Counted from the first letter of the stretch, positions 1-6,446 are shown. The stretch is DNA of 9,358 bases from Reyranella sp. (GCA_016780605.1 JADHLS010000147.1:1-9358); one strand, 5' to 3'. Numbers and translations are program-made. The notes: generated by a model from the letters alone, not told the origin.

Positions 1-132
1 TGCTCGGCGCGCTGGGATTATCAGTCGTGGATCTCGGTCACCTGCACCCCGCGCGACGGCGCCGGCAAGAAGGGCAAGGAGTTCGTCCTGATGCGCTCCA
101 ACGCCGGCGTCTGGAACCGGTTCGGGCGGTAG
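1..132 (+). CDS. C-terminal fragment of an unidentified protein (5' end outside window)
   Basis: Frame 1 is open from the first base to a TAG stop at 130-132, giving 43 residues that end VWNRFGR. Third codon positions are almost all G or C, as in the neighbouring genes, which supports real coding. The fragment holds two cysteines (residues 1 and 15), several aromatic residues in the first half (WDYQSWISVTC) and a basic Gly/Lys stretch (GAGKKGKE). I do not recognise the family. The cysteine and tryptophan content would suit a small secreted or periplasmic domain, but this is a guess. A GC hairpin at 145-162 follows the stop and could end its transcript. Confidence 0.65.
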   Translation, partial: CSARWDYQSWISVTCTPRDGAGKKGKEFVLMRSNAGVWNRFGR

Positions 133-144
133 TCTTGCCGGACC

Positions 145-162
145 GCGGGCCTGGAGGCCCGC
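145..162 (+). terminator. Possible terminator hairpin after the first gene
   Basis: A perfect 7-bp stem (gcgggcc/ggcccgc) with a TGGA tetraloop starts 12 bases after the stop codon at 132. It lacks a clear U-tract (tcgatcctg follows), so it is either a weak intrinsic terminator or a 3'-end stabilising hairpin. The stem begins gcgggcc, the same bases as the hairpin at 8908-8932. Confidence 0.4.
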
Positions 163-170
163 TCGATCCT

Positions 171-245
171 GTCGTCCTGAGCGAAGCGAAGGACCTCATC
201 GCCGCGTGCAACCGGCATGAGATCCTTCGCTACGCTCAGGATGAC
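171..245. repeat. Inverted repeat, REP-like intergenic palindrome (short form)
   Basis: The arms are 171-199 and 217-245, 29 bases each, matching at 26 of 29 positions when one is reverse-complemented, around a 17-base spacer. The core of each arm reads cctgagcg(a/t)agcgaagga. Arms of this kind are common dispersed intergenic elements in bacterial genomes (from memory, not checked). It could fold into a long hairpin between the plus-strand gene ending at 132 and the minus-strand gene ending at 236. The right arm overlaps the last codons and stop codon of the acyl-CoA dehydrogenase-like gene. Confidence 0.8.
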
Positions 246-1429
246 AGATAGCCATCCCTGGTCTGCGGCAGCTTCTTCTTCAAGAGCGCACCGGCCACGA
301 CATTGCGCAGCACCTCGGCGGTGCCGCCGCCGATGGTGAACATGCGCACGTCTCTGGCCATGCGCTCCAGCGGCAGCTCGCGCGAGTAGCCGCGGGCGCC
401 GAAGAACTGCAGGGCGTCGTTCACCACCTGGATGGCGCTTTCCGAGGTGAAGACCTTGGCCTGCGCCGCCAGCAGCATGTCGGGAAATCCACCTTCACCG
501 GACCGGGCGGCGTCGTAGACCAGCGCCTGTGCCGCACGCAGCTTGATCGACATGTCGGCGAGCTTCCATTGCAGGCCCTGGAACTCGTTGATCGGCCGGC
601 CGAACTGATGACGCTTCTCCGACCAGTCGAGCGCCAGCTGATAGGCGCCCTCGGCGATGCCCAGCGCCACCGTCGCCGCGCCGACGCGCTGGCTGTTATA
701 GGCGTTCATCAGGTCGGCGAAGCCCTTCTTCAGGCCGCGCGGCGGGATCACCAGGGCCGAGGGCGGCAACTCCATGTCCTCGAAGTCGATCACCGCCTCG
801 GGAATGCCGCGCAGGCCCATGGTCGGCTCGCGCTTGGTTATCTTCAGGCCTTGGGTCTCGTCGCGGATCGCCAGAAAGCCGCCGATGCCTTCCTCGTTGC
901 CCTTCTCGTCGTAGACCTTGGCGAAGATCAGGTGCAGCCGCGAGACGCCGCCGCCGGTGATCCAGTGCTTCCGGCCGTTCACAACATAGCGGTTGCCCTT
1001 CTTGTCGGCCCGCGTGGTCATGCCGTTGGCGTCCGAACCTGCCTCGGGCTCGGTGATGCAGATGGCGGGCTTGTCGCCCGCGAGCACCATGTCGGCGGCG
1101 AGCTTCTTCTGCTCCTCCGAGCCGTAGGCCATCACGGCACTGATCGCACCCATGTTGGTCTCGACGGCGATGCGGCCGGTGACCGAGCAAGCCGCTGAGA
1201 GCGCCTCGATGACCAGCACCGCGTCGAGCCAGTTCTTGCCCTGGCCGCCATACTGCTGGGGGATCGTCATGCCTAAAAGCTTGGCGTCCTTCAGCAGCTC
1301 GACATTGTCCCAGGGATACTGCTCGGTGCGATCGACCTCAGCAGCGCGCTTTGCCACCGGTCCCGCCGCCAGTTCGCGCACGCGCGCCTGCAGGTTCACT
1401 TGATCGGGCGACAATCCGGACGCGTTCAT
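236..1429 (-). CDS. Acyl-CoA dehydrogenase superfamily protein, 3-sulfinopropanoyl-CoA desulfinase-like
   Basis: This is a 397-residue soluble FAD enzyme of normal family length. It shows the first family signature, CITEPEAGSDANG (residues 124-136), the FAD-contact motif RHQFGRPI (273-280), and a second signature region QFFGARGYSRELPLER (341-356). Both positions that can hold the catalytic glutamate of true dehydrogenases are changed: the C-terminal site reads IGGGT (366-370) and the alternative isovaleryl-type site reads NSQRVG (245-250). This, Arg86 in TGRIAVETN, the phrase EQYPWDN near residue 40 and the C-terminal LPQTRDGYL match my memory of the Advenella 3-sulfinopropanoyl-CoA desulfinase, which releases sulfite to give propanoyl-CoA and uses an arginine near position 84. 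Desulfinase activity here is inference; it could act on another acyl-CoA. The gene starts 18 bp after the upstream cyclase stop with AGGA 4 bases before the ATG, so it is probably co-transcribed. Its last codons and stop lie within a repeat arm. Confidence 0.9.
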   Translation of the reverse strand: MNASGLSPDQVNLQARVRELAAGPVAKRAAEVDRTEQYPWDNVELLKDAKLLGMTIPQQYGGQGKNWLDAVLVIEALSAACSVTGRIAVETNMGAISAVMAYGSEEQKKLAADMVLAGDKPAICITEPEAGSDANGMTTRADKKGNRYVVNGRKHWITGGGVSRLHLIFAKVYDEKGNEEGIGGFLAIRDETQGLKITKREPTMGLRGIPEAVIDFEDMELPPSALVIPPRGLKKGFADLMNAYNSQRVGAATVALGIAEGAYQLALDWSEKRHQFGRPINEFQGLQWKLADMSIKLRAAQALVYDAARSGEGGFPDMLLAAQAKVFTSESAIQVVNDALQFFGARGYSRELPLERMARDVRMFTIGGGTAEVLRNVVAGALLKKKLPQTRDGYLSS

Positions 1430-1447
1430 GAATTCCTATCCTCGTCC

Positions 1448-2938
1448 TTATCCTTGGCGCTTGGGGTCGACGCTGAAGACGATGGCGGCGTCGGTCCGGC
1501 CGCGCACCGCGACCCTGCCGATGTCGGTGAAGACGAACTGATCGCCGCAGGCCTCGCGCGTGCTTTGGGAGACGAGAATGCGCGTGCTGTAATCCTTGTT
1601 CAACTGCTCGAGCCGCGCCGCAAGATTGACGGTATCGCCCAGCAGCGTGAAGGTCAGCCGCTTGCCGGCGCCGACCGACCCGCCGATCACGCGCCCGGTG
1701 CTGATGCCGATGCGGGTGTCCAGGGCCACGCCCATCTCGCCGAAGGTGCGGCTGTTGATGGCGCGCTGGATGTCGATGGCGGCGCGCACGGCGGCGCAGG
1801 CATGGTTCTCGCAAGCCAGCGGCATGTTGAAGGAGGCGAATAGGCCGTCGCCGATGAAGGTGTTGACGACGCCGCCATGGGCGCGGATCGGCTCCAGCAC
1901 CGTTTCGAGGTACTCGTTCAGGGCCGCGACCAGGGCATCCGGTGTCATGTACTCGGCGATGGTGGTGAAGCCCGCGATGTCGGTGAACAGGACGGTGGCT
2001 TCGCGGGTTTCGCCGGCCAGTACGCCTTCGCCCTCGTGCTGCAGGATGGTGGCGGCCACGCTCTCGTCGACATAGCGGCCGAAGGTCTCGCGGAAGCGCT
2101 CGCGCTCGCGCAGGCCGCCGACCATGTTGTTGAACTGGCCGGTGAGCTCCCCGACCTCGTCGTTCGAGGTGACAGCGACGCTCTGGCTGAGGTCGCCCTC
2201 GGCAACCTTGGCCATGGCCCGAGACAAGTTGCGGATCGGCCGGAGCAGCGAGCGGGCGACAAAGTAGGCCGAGATGGTGAGGCCCATGACGGCCACGATC
2301 ACGACGTTGGCAACCTCGAACTTCAGACGTTCACCCTCGTAGGAAAACAGGGCGACCATCGTCGCCGCCAGGGGCGCAATCGAGATGACCATCAGGGCGA
2401 CGATCAGCTTCGCGGTGTAGCTGCCGAAGAACAGCGCGAGATTGTCGCCGCGCTGGCGGAAGATGAAGGTGCAGAGGCTCGCGAGATAGTCACTGATGAC
2501 GAAGTAAGTGTAGGTGAAGAAGAAGACCGGCAGGACCAGGCAGAGCGTGACGACCTGGGCGATCGTCGGTCGCGGCACGCCGGTCAGGCCGGGATCGCTG
2601 AAGAAGTAGGTCGCGGTCAGGCGTAAGATCGTCAGCACCAGCGACAGGATCGCCACGGTGCGGGCGGTCAGCAGCGGCAGCTGGGTAAGGCGCCGCTGCG
2701 TGTCCGCGAAGGTCGCCTGCCCATGCAGGTAGTGGTCGATCGGCGCGAACAGGCGGCGGGCGATGAGCCAGTTCACCAATCCCAGCAGGACGATGCTGGC
2801 GCCCAACGAGCGCGGCGCGAAGCTCCAGGCGCCGGTCATGACGATGAAGACCGAGTTGAAGGCCATGTCGACCGGCGCCGCCGACACCGCCATCAGGAGA
2901 TAGCGGCGCCGTAGTCTCGCGACGTCATCGGCGGTCAT
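1448..2938 (-). CDS. Membrane class III adenylate/guanylate cyclase with HAMP domain (downstream paralogue)
   Basis: The protein has 496 residues. The N-terminal half has about six hydrophobic segments (roughly 13-37, 45-65, 91-112, 127-150, 176-198, 207-229). A HAMP linker follows (about 227-278: RPIRNLSRAMAKVAEGDL, then NDEVGELTGQFNNMV), then a class III cyclase domain (about 312-490). The metal-binding aspartates are present at Asp320 (FTDIAGF) and Asp364 (IGDGLF), as are the transition-state residues Asn438 and Arg442 (VNLAARLE). The usual purine-selecting lysine before FIGD is Thr360, and the partner aspartate position is Thr431 (FTLLGD). The metal and transition-state sites suggest an active homodimer making cyclic nucleotide, but ATP or GTP preference cannot be read. 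The start ATG lies 10 bp after the stop of the similar cyclase upstream with no strong Shine-Dalgarno, which suggests translational coupling. Confidence 0.93.
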   Translation of the reverse strand: MTADDVARLRRRYLLMAVSAAPVDMAFNSVFIVMTGAWSFAPRSLGASIVLLGLVNWLIARRLFAPIDHYLHGQATFADTQRRLTQLPLLTARTVAILSLVLTILRLTATYFFSDPGLTGVPRPTIAQVVTLCLVLPVFFFTYTYFVISDYLASLCTFIFRQRGDNLALFFGSYTAKLIVALMVISIAPLAATMVALFSYEGERLKFEVANVVIVAVMGLTISAYFVARSLLRPIRNLSRAMAKVAEGDLSQSVAVTSNDEVGELTGQFNNMVGGLRERERFRETFGRYVDESVAATILQHEGEGVLAGETREATVLFTDIAGFTTIAEYMTPDALVAALNEYLETVLEPIRAHGGVVNTFIGDGLFASFNMPLACENHACAAVRAAIDIQRAINSRTFGEMGVALDTRIGISTGRVIGGSVGAGKRLTFTLLGDTVNLAARLEQLNKDYSTRILVSQSTREACGDQFVFTDIGRVAVRGRTDAAIVFSVDPKRQG

Positions 2939-2948
2939 GCCGGCCAGC

Positions 2949-4448
2949 TCACGCCGGACCTATGCGGTAGACGACGACGCCGCTCTCATGGCCGCGCAGC
3001 TCGGCGACGCCGAGTCGCGCGCCGTCCTGCAGGACGCCCGCTGCGCGCACCGTGCTCTCGGTTGCGAGGATCTTGGTGTTGAAATGCTTGTTCAGCTGCT
3101 CGACCCGCGAGGCGACGTTCACGGCATCACCCAGCAGGGTGTAGTTCAGCCGGTTCTCGGTGCCGATCGTAACGCCGATCACCGTGCCGGTGTTCAGCCC
3201 GATGCGCGTGCGCAACGCGCCGACGCTCGAGAACGGCCCCACCGCCAGCGCCTGCTGGATATCGACCGCCGCCTCGATGGCGCGCAGTGCGTGGTTCTCG
3301 CAGGGCAGTGGCAGGTTGAAGGAGGCGAACAGGCCATCGCCGATGAAGCTGTTGACCACACCGCCATGTTTCTGGATCACTGGCACGACGGCGCCGAGAT
3401 AGCCATTCAGGATACCGGCGACCTCGGCGGGCGGTATGCGCTCGCTGAGCCCGGTGAAGCCCTCGATGTCGGTGAACATCAGGGTCGCTTCGGCGGTGGT
3501 GTCGACGACGCGGCCGGCCCGGTCGCGATTGTCGAGGATGGCCGCGGCGACGCTGGTGCTCACATACTTGCCGAACGTGTCGCGCAGGTAGGCGCGCTCC
3601 GACAGGCCCTCGACCATCTCGTTGAAACGGCCGGCGGCGTGACCCATCTCGTCGTCCGAGGTCACCGGCAGGCGCACCTGGTAGTCGCCCTTGGCGACGA
3701 GGCGCATGCCGTGGTCGAGCCGCATGACCGGGCGGCTGAGCGCATGGTTGATCCAGAAGAAGATGAACATGATGCCGGTGGTCGAGGCGACGATGTCCAT
3801 CGACGCCTCGCGGATCAGGCGGGCCCCGTCGTAGGAGGCGATGTCGCCGCTCAGCAGAATGATGCCCGCGAAGGCGACGAACAGCATGGCGACGGCGATC
3901 TTGCGGCGGAAGCGGCCATGGAACACGCCGAGATTGACGCCTCGGGTCGCGAACAGGTGCTCGCAGAGCTGGTCGAGATAGGCGCTGACCATGAAGAAGG
4001 TCAGCACGACGTTATAGCCGGTCAGCACCAGGAACGACGTGATGAGATCGAGCCACGTCGGGTCCTCGAGCACCACGCCGAAGTGCAGGCCGAGCCGCCG
4101 CGACGCCAGGCGCAGCATGATCATGGGCGCATAGCACACCGCCATGACCGCGCAGGATCGCCGCGGGAGGCTGGCGAGCGCGCGTTCGGCCTCGGCGAAG
4201 GAAATTTCTCCCGCGATGAAGCGCCTGATCGGCCTGATCAGGAAATAGGCGCCGATGCCCACGCCGAGCACCAGAAAGACGGCGGCCAGCAGGATCGACG
4301 GTGGAATGGACTCCGGCGCGCGATAGATGACGGCGTAGGCACCGGTCGTGATCGCGTCGATCATGAACGGCACGCCCATCGCCAGGTAGTAGCGGCGAAT
4401 GATCGGTGGGAAGGTCGCGCGCGGCGCCGCGTCGATCGAGGCGGTCAT
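2949..4448 (-). CDS. Membrane class III adenylate/guanylate cyclase with HAMP domain (upstream paralogue)
   Basis: The protein has 499 residues and the same architecture as the cyclase that follows it: about six hydrophobic segments (21-45, 50-72, 98-113, 135-158, 182-202, 214-236), a HAMP linker (about 235-284, with SDDEMGHAAGRFNEMVEGL) and a cyclase domain (about 319-495). Metal aspartates are Asp327 (FTDIEGF) and Asp371 (IGDGLF); Asn444 and Arg448 lie in VNVASRVE. The purine-selecting lysine position is Ser367 (VVNSFIGD) and the partner aspartate position is Thr437 (NYTLLGD). The two proteins share long near-identical stretches such as FIGDGLFASFN and PCENHA/ACENHA, so they look like a tandem duplication that has diverged mainly in the membrane part. 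No periplasmic sensor domain of any size is visible; sensing, if any, would be through the membrane segments. The leader 4449-4533 contains a GC hairpin. The ribosome binding site is weak. Confidence 0.93.
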   Translation of the reverse strand: MTASIDAAPRATFPPIIRRYYLAMGVPFMIDAITTGAYAVIYRAPESIPPSILLAAVFLVLGVGIGAYFLIRPIRRFIAGEISFAEAERALASLPRRSCAVMAVCYAPMIMLRLASRRLGLHFGVVLEDPTWLDLITSFLVLTGYNVVLTFFMVSAYLDQLCEHLFATRGVNLGVFHGRFRRKIAVAMLFVAFAGIILLSGDIASYDGARLIREASMDIVASTTGIMFIFFWINHALSRPVMRLDHGMRLVAKGDYQVRLPVTSDDEMGHAAGRFNEMVEGLSERAYLRDTFGKYVSTSVAAAILDNRDRAGRVVDTTAEATLMFTDIEGFTGLSERIPPAEVAGILNGYLGAVVPVIQKHGGVVNSFIGDGLFASFNLPLPCENHALRAIEAAVDIQQALAVGPFSSVGALRTRIGLNTGTVIGVTIGTENRLNYTLLGDAVNVASRVEQLNKHFNTKILATESTVRAAGVLQDGARLGVAELRGHESGVVVYRIGPA

Positions 4449-4494
4449 CCCCGCGGGTATAGAGCGGATTGGGGTGCGGCGAAATGCAGTTCAT

Positions 4495-4525
4495 CCTCCC
4501 CAGCGCGGATGCCGCGCTGGGGAGG
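4495..4525 (-). terminator. GC hairpin between the transglutaminase and cyclase genes
   Basis: The stem ctccccagcgcgg (4496-4508) pairs perfectly with 4512-4524 around a 3-base loop, extended by one more C-G pair at 4495/4525. On the minus strand it begins 9 bases after the transglutaminase stop codon and lies 46 bases upstream of the cyclase start. The minus-strand exit lacks a U-tract (gatgaactgc), so it may be a partial terminator, an attenuator or a transcript-end stabiliser. In the plus direction it is followed by tctcttt, but there is no plus-strand gene to end. It may also be a dispersed palindromic repeat. Confidence 0.5.
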
Positions 4526-4533
4526 GGGTCTCT

Positions 4534-5622
4534 TTAAGCCGTCAATTCGCGCGCCGTGATGCGATACTTGAACTTGTCGGGGTCGAGCGAATCGAGGAAG
4601 CCGTCCTTGTTCTCCGCCTGGGGATACATCAGGAACGGGATGGCCGGCTCCTTGGAGCCGGGCAGCTTCAGATCGTGCGCGTCGTTGAAGGCGACCCAGT
4701 TGCCTTCCCACGATCCGAACAGCGCCTTGCGCGCCGCCAGCACCTTGGGGTCCTTCATGGCGAGATTTCCGGGCGGCTCCTCGAGCACGACCTTGCGCAC
4801 GTCGGCCGGGTCGACCGGTGTCCAGCCGCTGCCCGGCAACCAGACCTCGGCGCGGCAGTGCTGCGCCTTGGTGACGTTCTCCGAACCCGCGCCCAACGCC
4901 TTGAACCCGAACTGTGAAGGCACGACGCGGATGCCATAGACGTCGCGCGCCGGCAGGCCGACCGAGCGGGCGAGGCCGACGAACAGCGCGTTGAGATCGG
5001 CACACTTGCCGTTTAGGTTGCCGGTCTTGATCATGGCGGTGATGTCGCCCAGCCCGCAGCCCAGGGTCGCGGGATTGCGGAAGGTGTTCTCGGCCACCCA
5101 TTCGTAAAGCGCCTGCGCCTTGGCGAGGTCGTCCTTCTTGCCCTTGACGATGTCCTCGGCGGTCTCCTTCACCAGGCCGTCGGTCGGCAGCAGCTCGGTA
5201 GCGGCAAGGTTGAGCTTGCGCTCGGCGTCGCTGAGCGGTGGCGCAGAGCCCTGGCCCGGCACCACGGACCGGTCCTGCGCCTGGACCTGGGCGCTGACCT
5301 CGATCAGCGGCGATTGCTGGTCCGCCGCCCATTCAACGCGCAGCATCTCCGCACCGTACGTGGGATCCTTCACGCGCTCGGCGACCTTGGCGTTGCCGGT
5401 CCAGTTGACGGCGCCCGGACGCTGCCAATCGGTCGCCGCAAAGGTCGGCAGCGGGATCCAGGCGCGCGTCGCGCCAGACATCGGCTCGAGGCGCGCCGTC
5501 AGGACATAAGTCCGCCAGCCTTTGGGCATGGGAGTGTACGCGACCTCCGCGGAGGCCAGTCGCGGCGACAGGATGGCAGTGCCGGCGGCGATGCCAGCCT
5601 TCAGAACGCTTCGACGATCCAT
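4534..5622 (-). CDS. Tat-exported transglutaminase-like (papain-fold) protein
   Basis: The protein has 362 residues from the ATG at 5622. An in-frame TTG at 5637 would add five residues, but GGGGAG lies 7 bases before the ATG, so the ATG is preferred. The N-terminus MDRRSVLKAGIAAG fits the twin-arginine pattern and is followed by a hydrophobic stretch and a likely cleavage site after ASA (about residue 25), so the protein is probably exported folded. The transglutaminase-like core has Cys207 in NGKCADLNALF, His255 in AQHCRAEVWLPG and Asp271 in GWTPVDPAD, the expected Cys-His-Asp triad. The His is followed by Cys where this family usually has Ala. The N-terminal part (WIPLPTF, then a variable stretch) resembles the beta-rich domain found before bacterial transglutaminase cores. 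Such proteins may act as proteases, amidases or crosslinkers; the substrate is unknown. It is the first gene of the minus-strand block. Confidence 0.88.
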   Translation of the reverse strand: MDRRSVLKAGIAAGTAILSPRLASAEVAYTPMPKGWRTYVLTARLEPMSGATRAWIPLPTFAATDWQRPGAVNWTGNAKVAERVKDPTYGAEMLRVEWAADQQSPLIEVSAQVQAQDRSVVPGQGSAPPLSDAERKLNLAATELLPTDGLVKETAEDIVKGKKDDLAKAQALYEWVAENTFRNPATLGCGLGDITAMIKTGNLNGKCADLNALFVGLARSVGLPARDVYGIRVVPSQFGFKALGAGSENVTKAQHCRAEVWLPGSGWTPVDPADVRKVVLEEPPGNLAMKDPKVLAARKALFGSWEGNWVAFNDAHDLKLPGSKEPAIPFLMYPQAENKDGFLDSLDPDKFKYRITARELTA

Positions 5623-5626
5623 CGAT

Positions 5627-5634
5627 CCACTCCC
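5627..5634 (-). promoter_or_regulatory. Ribosome binding site deciding the transglutaminase start
   Basis: On the minus strand GGGGAG lies 7 bases before the ATG at 5622. It falls inside the extra segment that the TTG start at 5637 would translate, so it supports initiation at the ATG, which also places the Arg-Arg motif directly at the N-terminus. Confidence 0.6.
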
Positions 5635-5772
5635 CAATGCGTTGGCTGTCGGGGGAAGGCTGGCTATCCGGCGACGGAGGGCCTGACCTGCCCGGACGAA
5701 ACCCGCGTCGCACGCGACAGCGGACTGTACCGGAGGGCGGAGAATTGCAGGCTGGCTGCTGCTGCGTCAATG

Positions 5773-5790
5773 TCCCGCTCCAGCGGGAGA
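5773..5790 (+). promoter_or_regulatory. Hairpin overlapping the Shine-Dalgarno of the GST remnant
   Basis: The stem tcccgct (5773-5779) pairs with agcggga (5782-5788). The pairing arm contains most of the GGGAGA Shine-Dalgarno (5785-5790), which sits 6 bases before the ATG at 5797. In the ancestral intact gene this could have limited translation initiation; the effect is inferred only from the pairing. Confidence 0.35.
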
Positions 5791-5796
5791 ATCCCT

Positions 5797-6147
5797 ATGG
5801 CCGTTCCGGAAATCATCGGCGGCAGCCGTTCGACCTACACCTGGGCGGTCCGCATGGTCTGCGAGATGAAGGGGATCGACTATGTGCTGAAAGAGATGTC
5901 ACTGCGCTCGCCGGCAGCCTTCACCGAGCAGTGGGTGTCGCTGGTCAACACCGTGAGCGACCGTACTTTCGTGCGCACGTACTTCTACCTACATCGCGTC
6001 CAGGACTCGGCCGAGCTTCGCGCGTATCGTGCCGCCATCGGGGCCGCCGACAAAGTCCTGACGATTGGATGTCTCTGCGTCATGGCCGTCTTGGCCTCCG
6101 CTCATGGTCTTCTGGACCGCGCGCATCTTGCGCGCTCATGCTCATGA
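5797..6147 (+). pseudogene. Glutathione S-transferase remnant with internal deletion and lost C-terminus
   Basis: The open frame encodes 116 residues, about half of a normal GST (200-230). Residues 1-34 (PEIIGGSRSTYTWAVRMVCEMKGIDYVLKEM) look like the first strand-helix-strand of the GST thioredoxin fold. They run straight into EQWVSLVNTVSDRTFVRTYFYLHRV, which resembles the start of the all-helical C-terminal domain. The rest of the N-terminal domain, including the cis-proline and the glutathione gamma-glutamyl site, is missing, so it cannot bind glutathione normally. After RAAIGAADKVL the similarity stops; the tail ending LLDRAHLARSCS is read from a palindromic repeat that also supplies the stop. 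The reading frame stays open across the internal join. A good ribosome binding site (GGGAGA, 6-base spacing) remains. It may be translated but is probably non-functional. Confidence 0.75.
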
Positions 6148-6169
6148 GCGAGCTGGAAGCTCGCGGTCC
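6114..6169. repeat. Imperfect inverted repeat (REP-like pair)
   Basis: Arms 6114-6137 and 6146-6169 (24 bases each) match at 19 of 24 positions when one is reverse-complemented, with an 8-base spacer. Each arm is itself a small hairpin: gcgc-catctt-type in the left arm, and gagc(t)/(a)gctc around ggaa in the right arm. Both begin or end with ggaccgcg/cgcggtcc. It lies between the GST remnant and the livF remnant and differs in sequence from the repeats at 171-245 and 8788-8894. Confidence 0.65.
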
Positions 6170-6199
6170 CGAAGAGCGTGACGCGCCCGCAGCAAAAGA

Positions 6200-6412
6200 C
6201 TAACGGCCGAGATAGGCTTGGCGCACGCGATCGTCGTTCAACAGGTCGCTGCCGCTGCCGGAAAGCTCGATTCGCCCGTTCTCCAGCACATAATCGCGAT
6301 GGGCGATTTTGAACGAGGCCATGACGTTCTGCTCGACCAGCAGGATCGTCATGCCTTCCTCGTTCAGCCGGCGGACGATGCGGAAGACTTCCTGCACGAT
6401 GGTGGGTGCGAG
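6200..6412 (-). pseudogene. livF: 3' remnant of a branched-chain amino acid ABC transporter ATPase gene
   Basis: The minus-strand frame ending with TAG at 6200-6202 encodes 70 residues typical of the LivF C-terminus: LAPTIVQEVF at the start, then MTILLVEQNV (containing the EQN pattern of this family), RDYVLENGRI and a terminal RQAYLGR. An intact LivF has about 235 residues; the Walker A, Q-loop, signature and Walker B regions are all missing. Similarity begins at LAP; the residues before it (GRLYS) do not continue into the expected DEPSLG. The upstream part has been replaced by the start of the plus-strand urate-catabolism gene, so the break lies close to 6412-6420. There is no start codon or ribosome binding site for this piece. 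It is a deletion or rearrangement scar. Confidence 0.85.
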
Positions 6413-6414
6413 GC

Positions 6415-6420
6415 TATAGA
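6415..6420 (+). promoter_or_regulatory. Candidate -10 element for the urate-catabolism operon
   Basis: TATAGA lies at the livF break point, 21 bases before the Shine-Dalgarno of the next gene. It matches the sigma-70 -10 consensus at four of six positions. No good -35 box is seen 16-18 bases upstream, so the call is weak. Confidence 0.25.
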
Positions 6421-6440
6421 GACGGCCGCCGGGCCGTGCT

Positions 6441-6446
6441 AGGTGG
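6441..6446 (+). promoter_or_regulatory. Ribosome binding site of the urate-catabolism fusion gene
   Basis: AGGTGG lies 6 bases before the ATG at 6453 and fixes that start. A 6-bp GC hairpin with a GCCG tetraloop (6422-6437) lies just upstream of it. Confidence 0.6.

Larger units (their letters stand above)
5623..5796. other. Divergent intergenic region between transglutaminase gene and GST remnant
   Basis: These 174 bases separate two divergently oriented genes and must hold the transglutaminase promoter if that gene leads its own transcript. On the minus strand TTGACG (5765-5770) is a fair -35 candidate, but nothing close to a -10 box lies 16-18 bases further on, so I do not call a promoter. 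No convincing coding frame was found in the region. A 7-bp hairpin at 5773-5788 is described separately. Confidence 0.4.

Noticed and set aside
171..245. CRISPR or attachment-site reading of the inverted repeat
   Set aside because: There are only two arms in inverted orientation, no regular spacers and no integrase or cas gene nearby.
4012..4494. A minus-strand frame starting MNCISPHPNPLYTRG
   Set aside because: It overlaps the cyclase out of frame, and the opening phrase is of a type often read from intergenic palindromes, not a gene start.
2937..4559. A 540-codon plus-strand open frame, longer than the cyclase gene opposite it
   Set aside because: It is antisense to the cyclase, its product is a low-complexity Asp/His/Arg-rich sequence typical of mirrored GC-rich codons, and it shows no family motif.
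5744..5770. Sigma-70 promoter for the transglutaminase gene based on TTGACG on the minus strand
   Set aside because: The -35 is fair, but the sequence at the proper spacing (CAATTC) does not resemble a -10 box.
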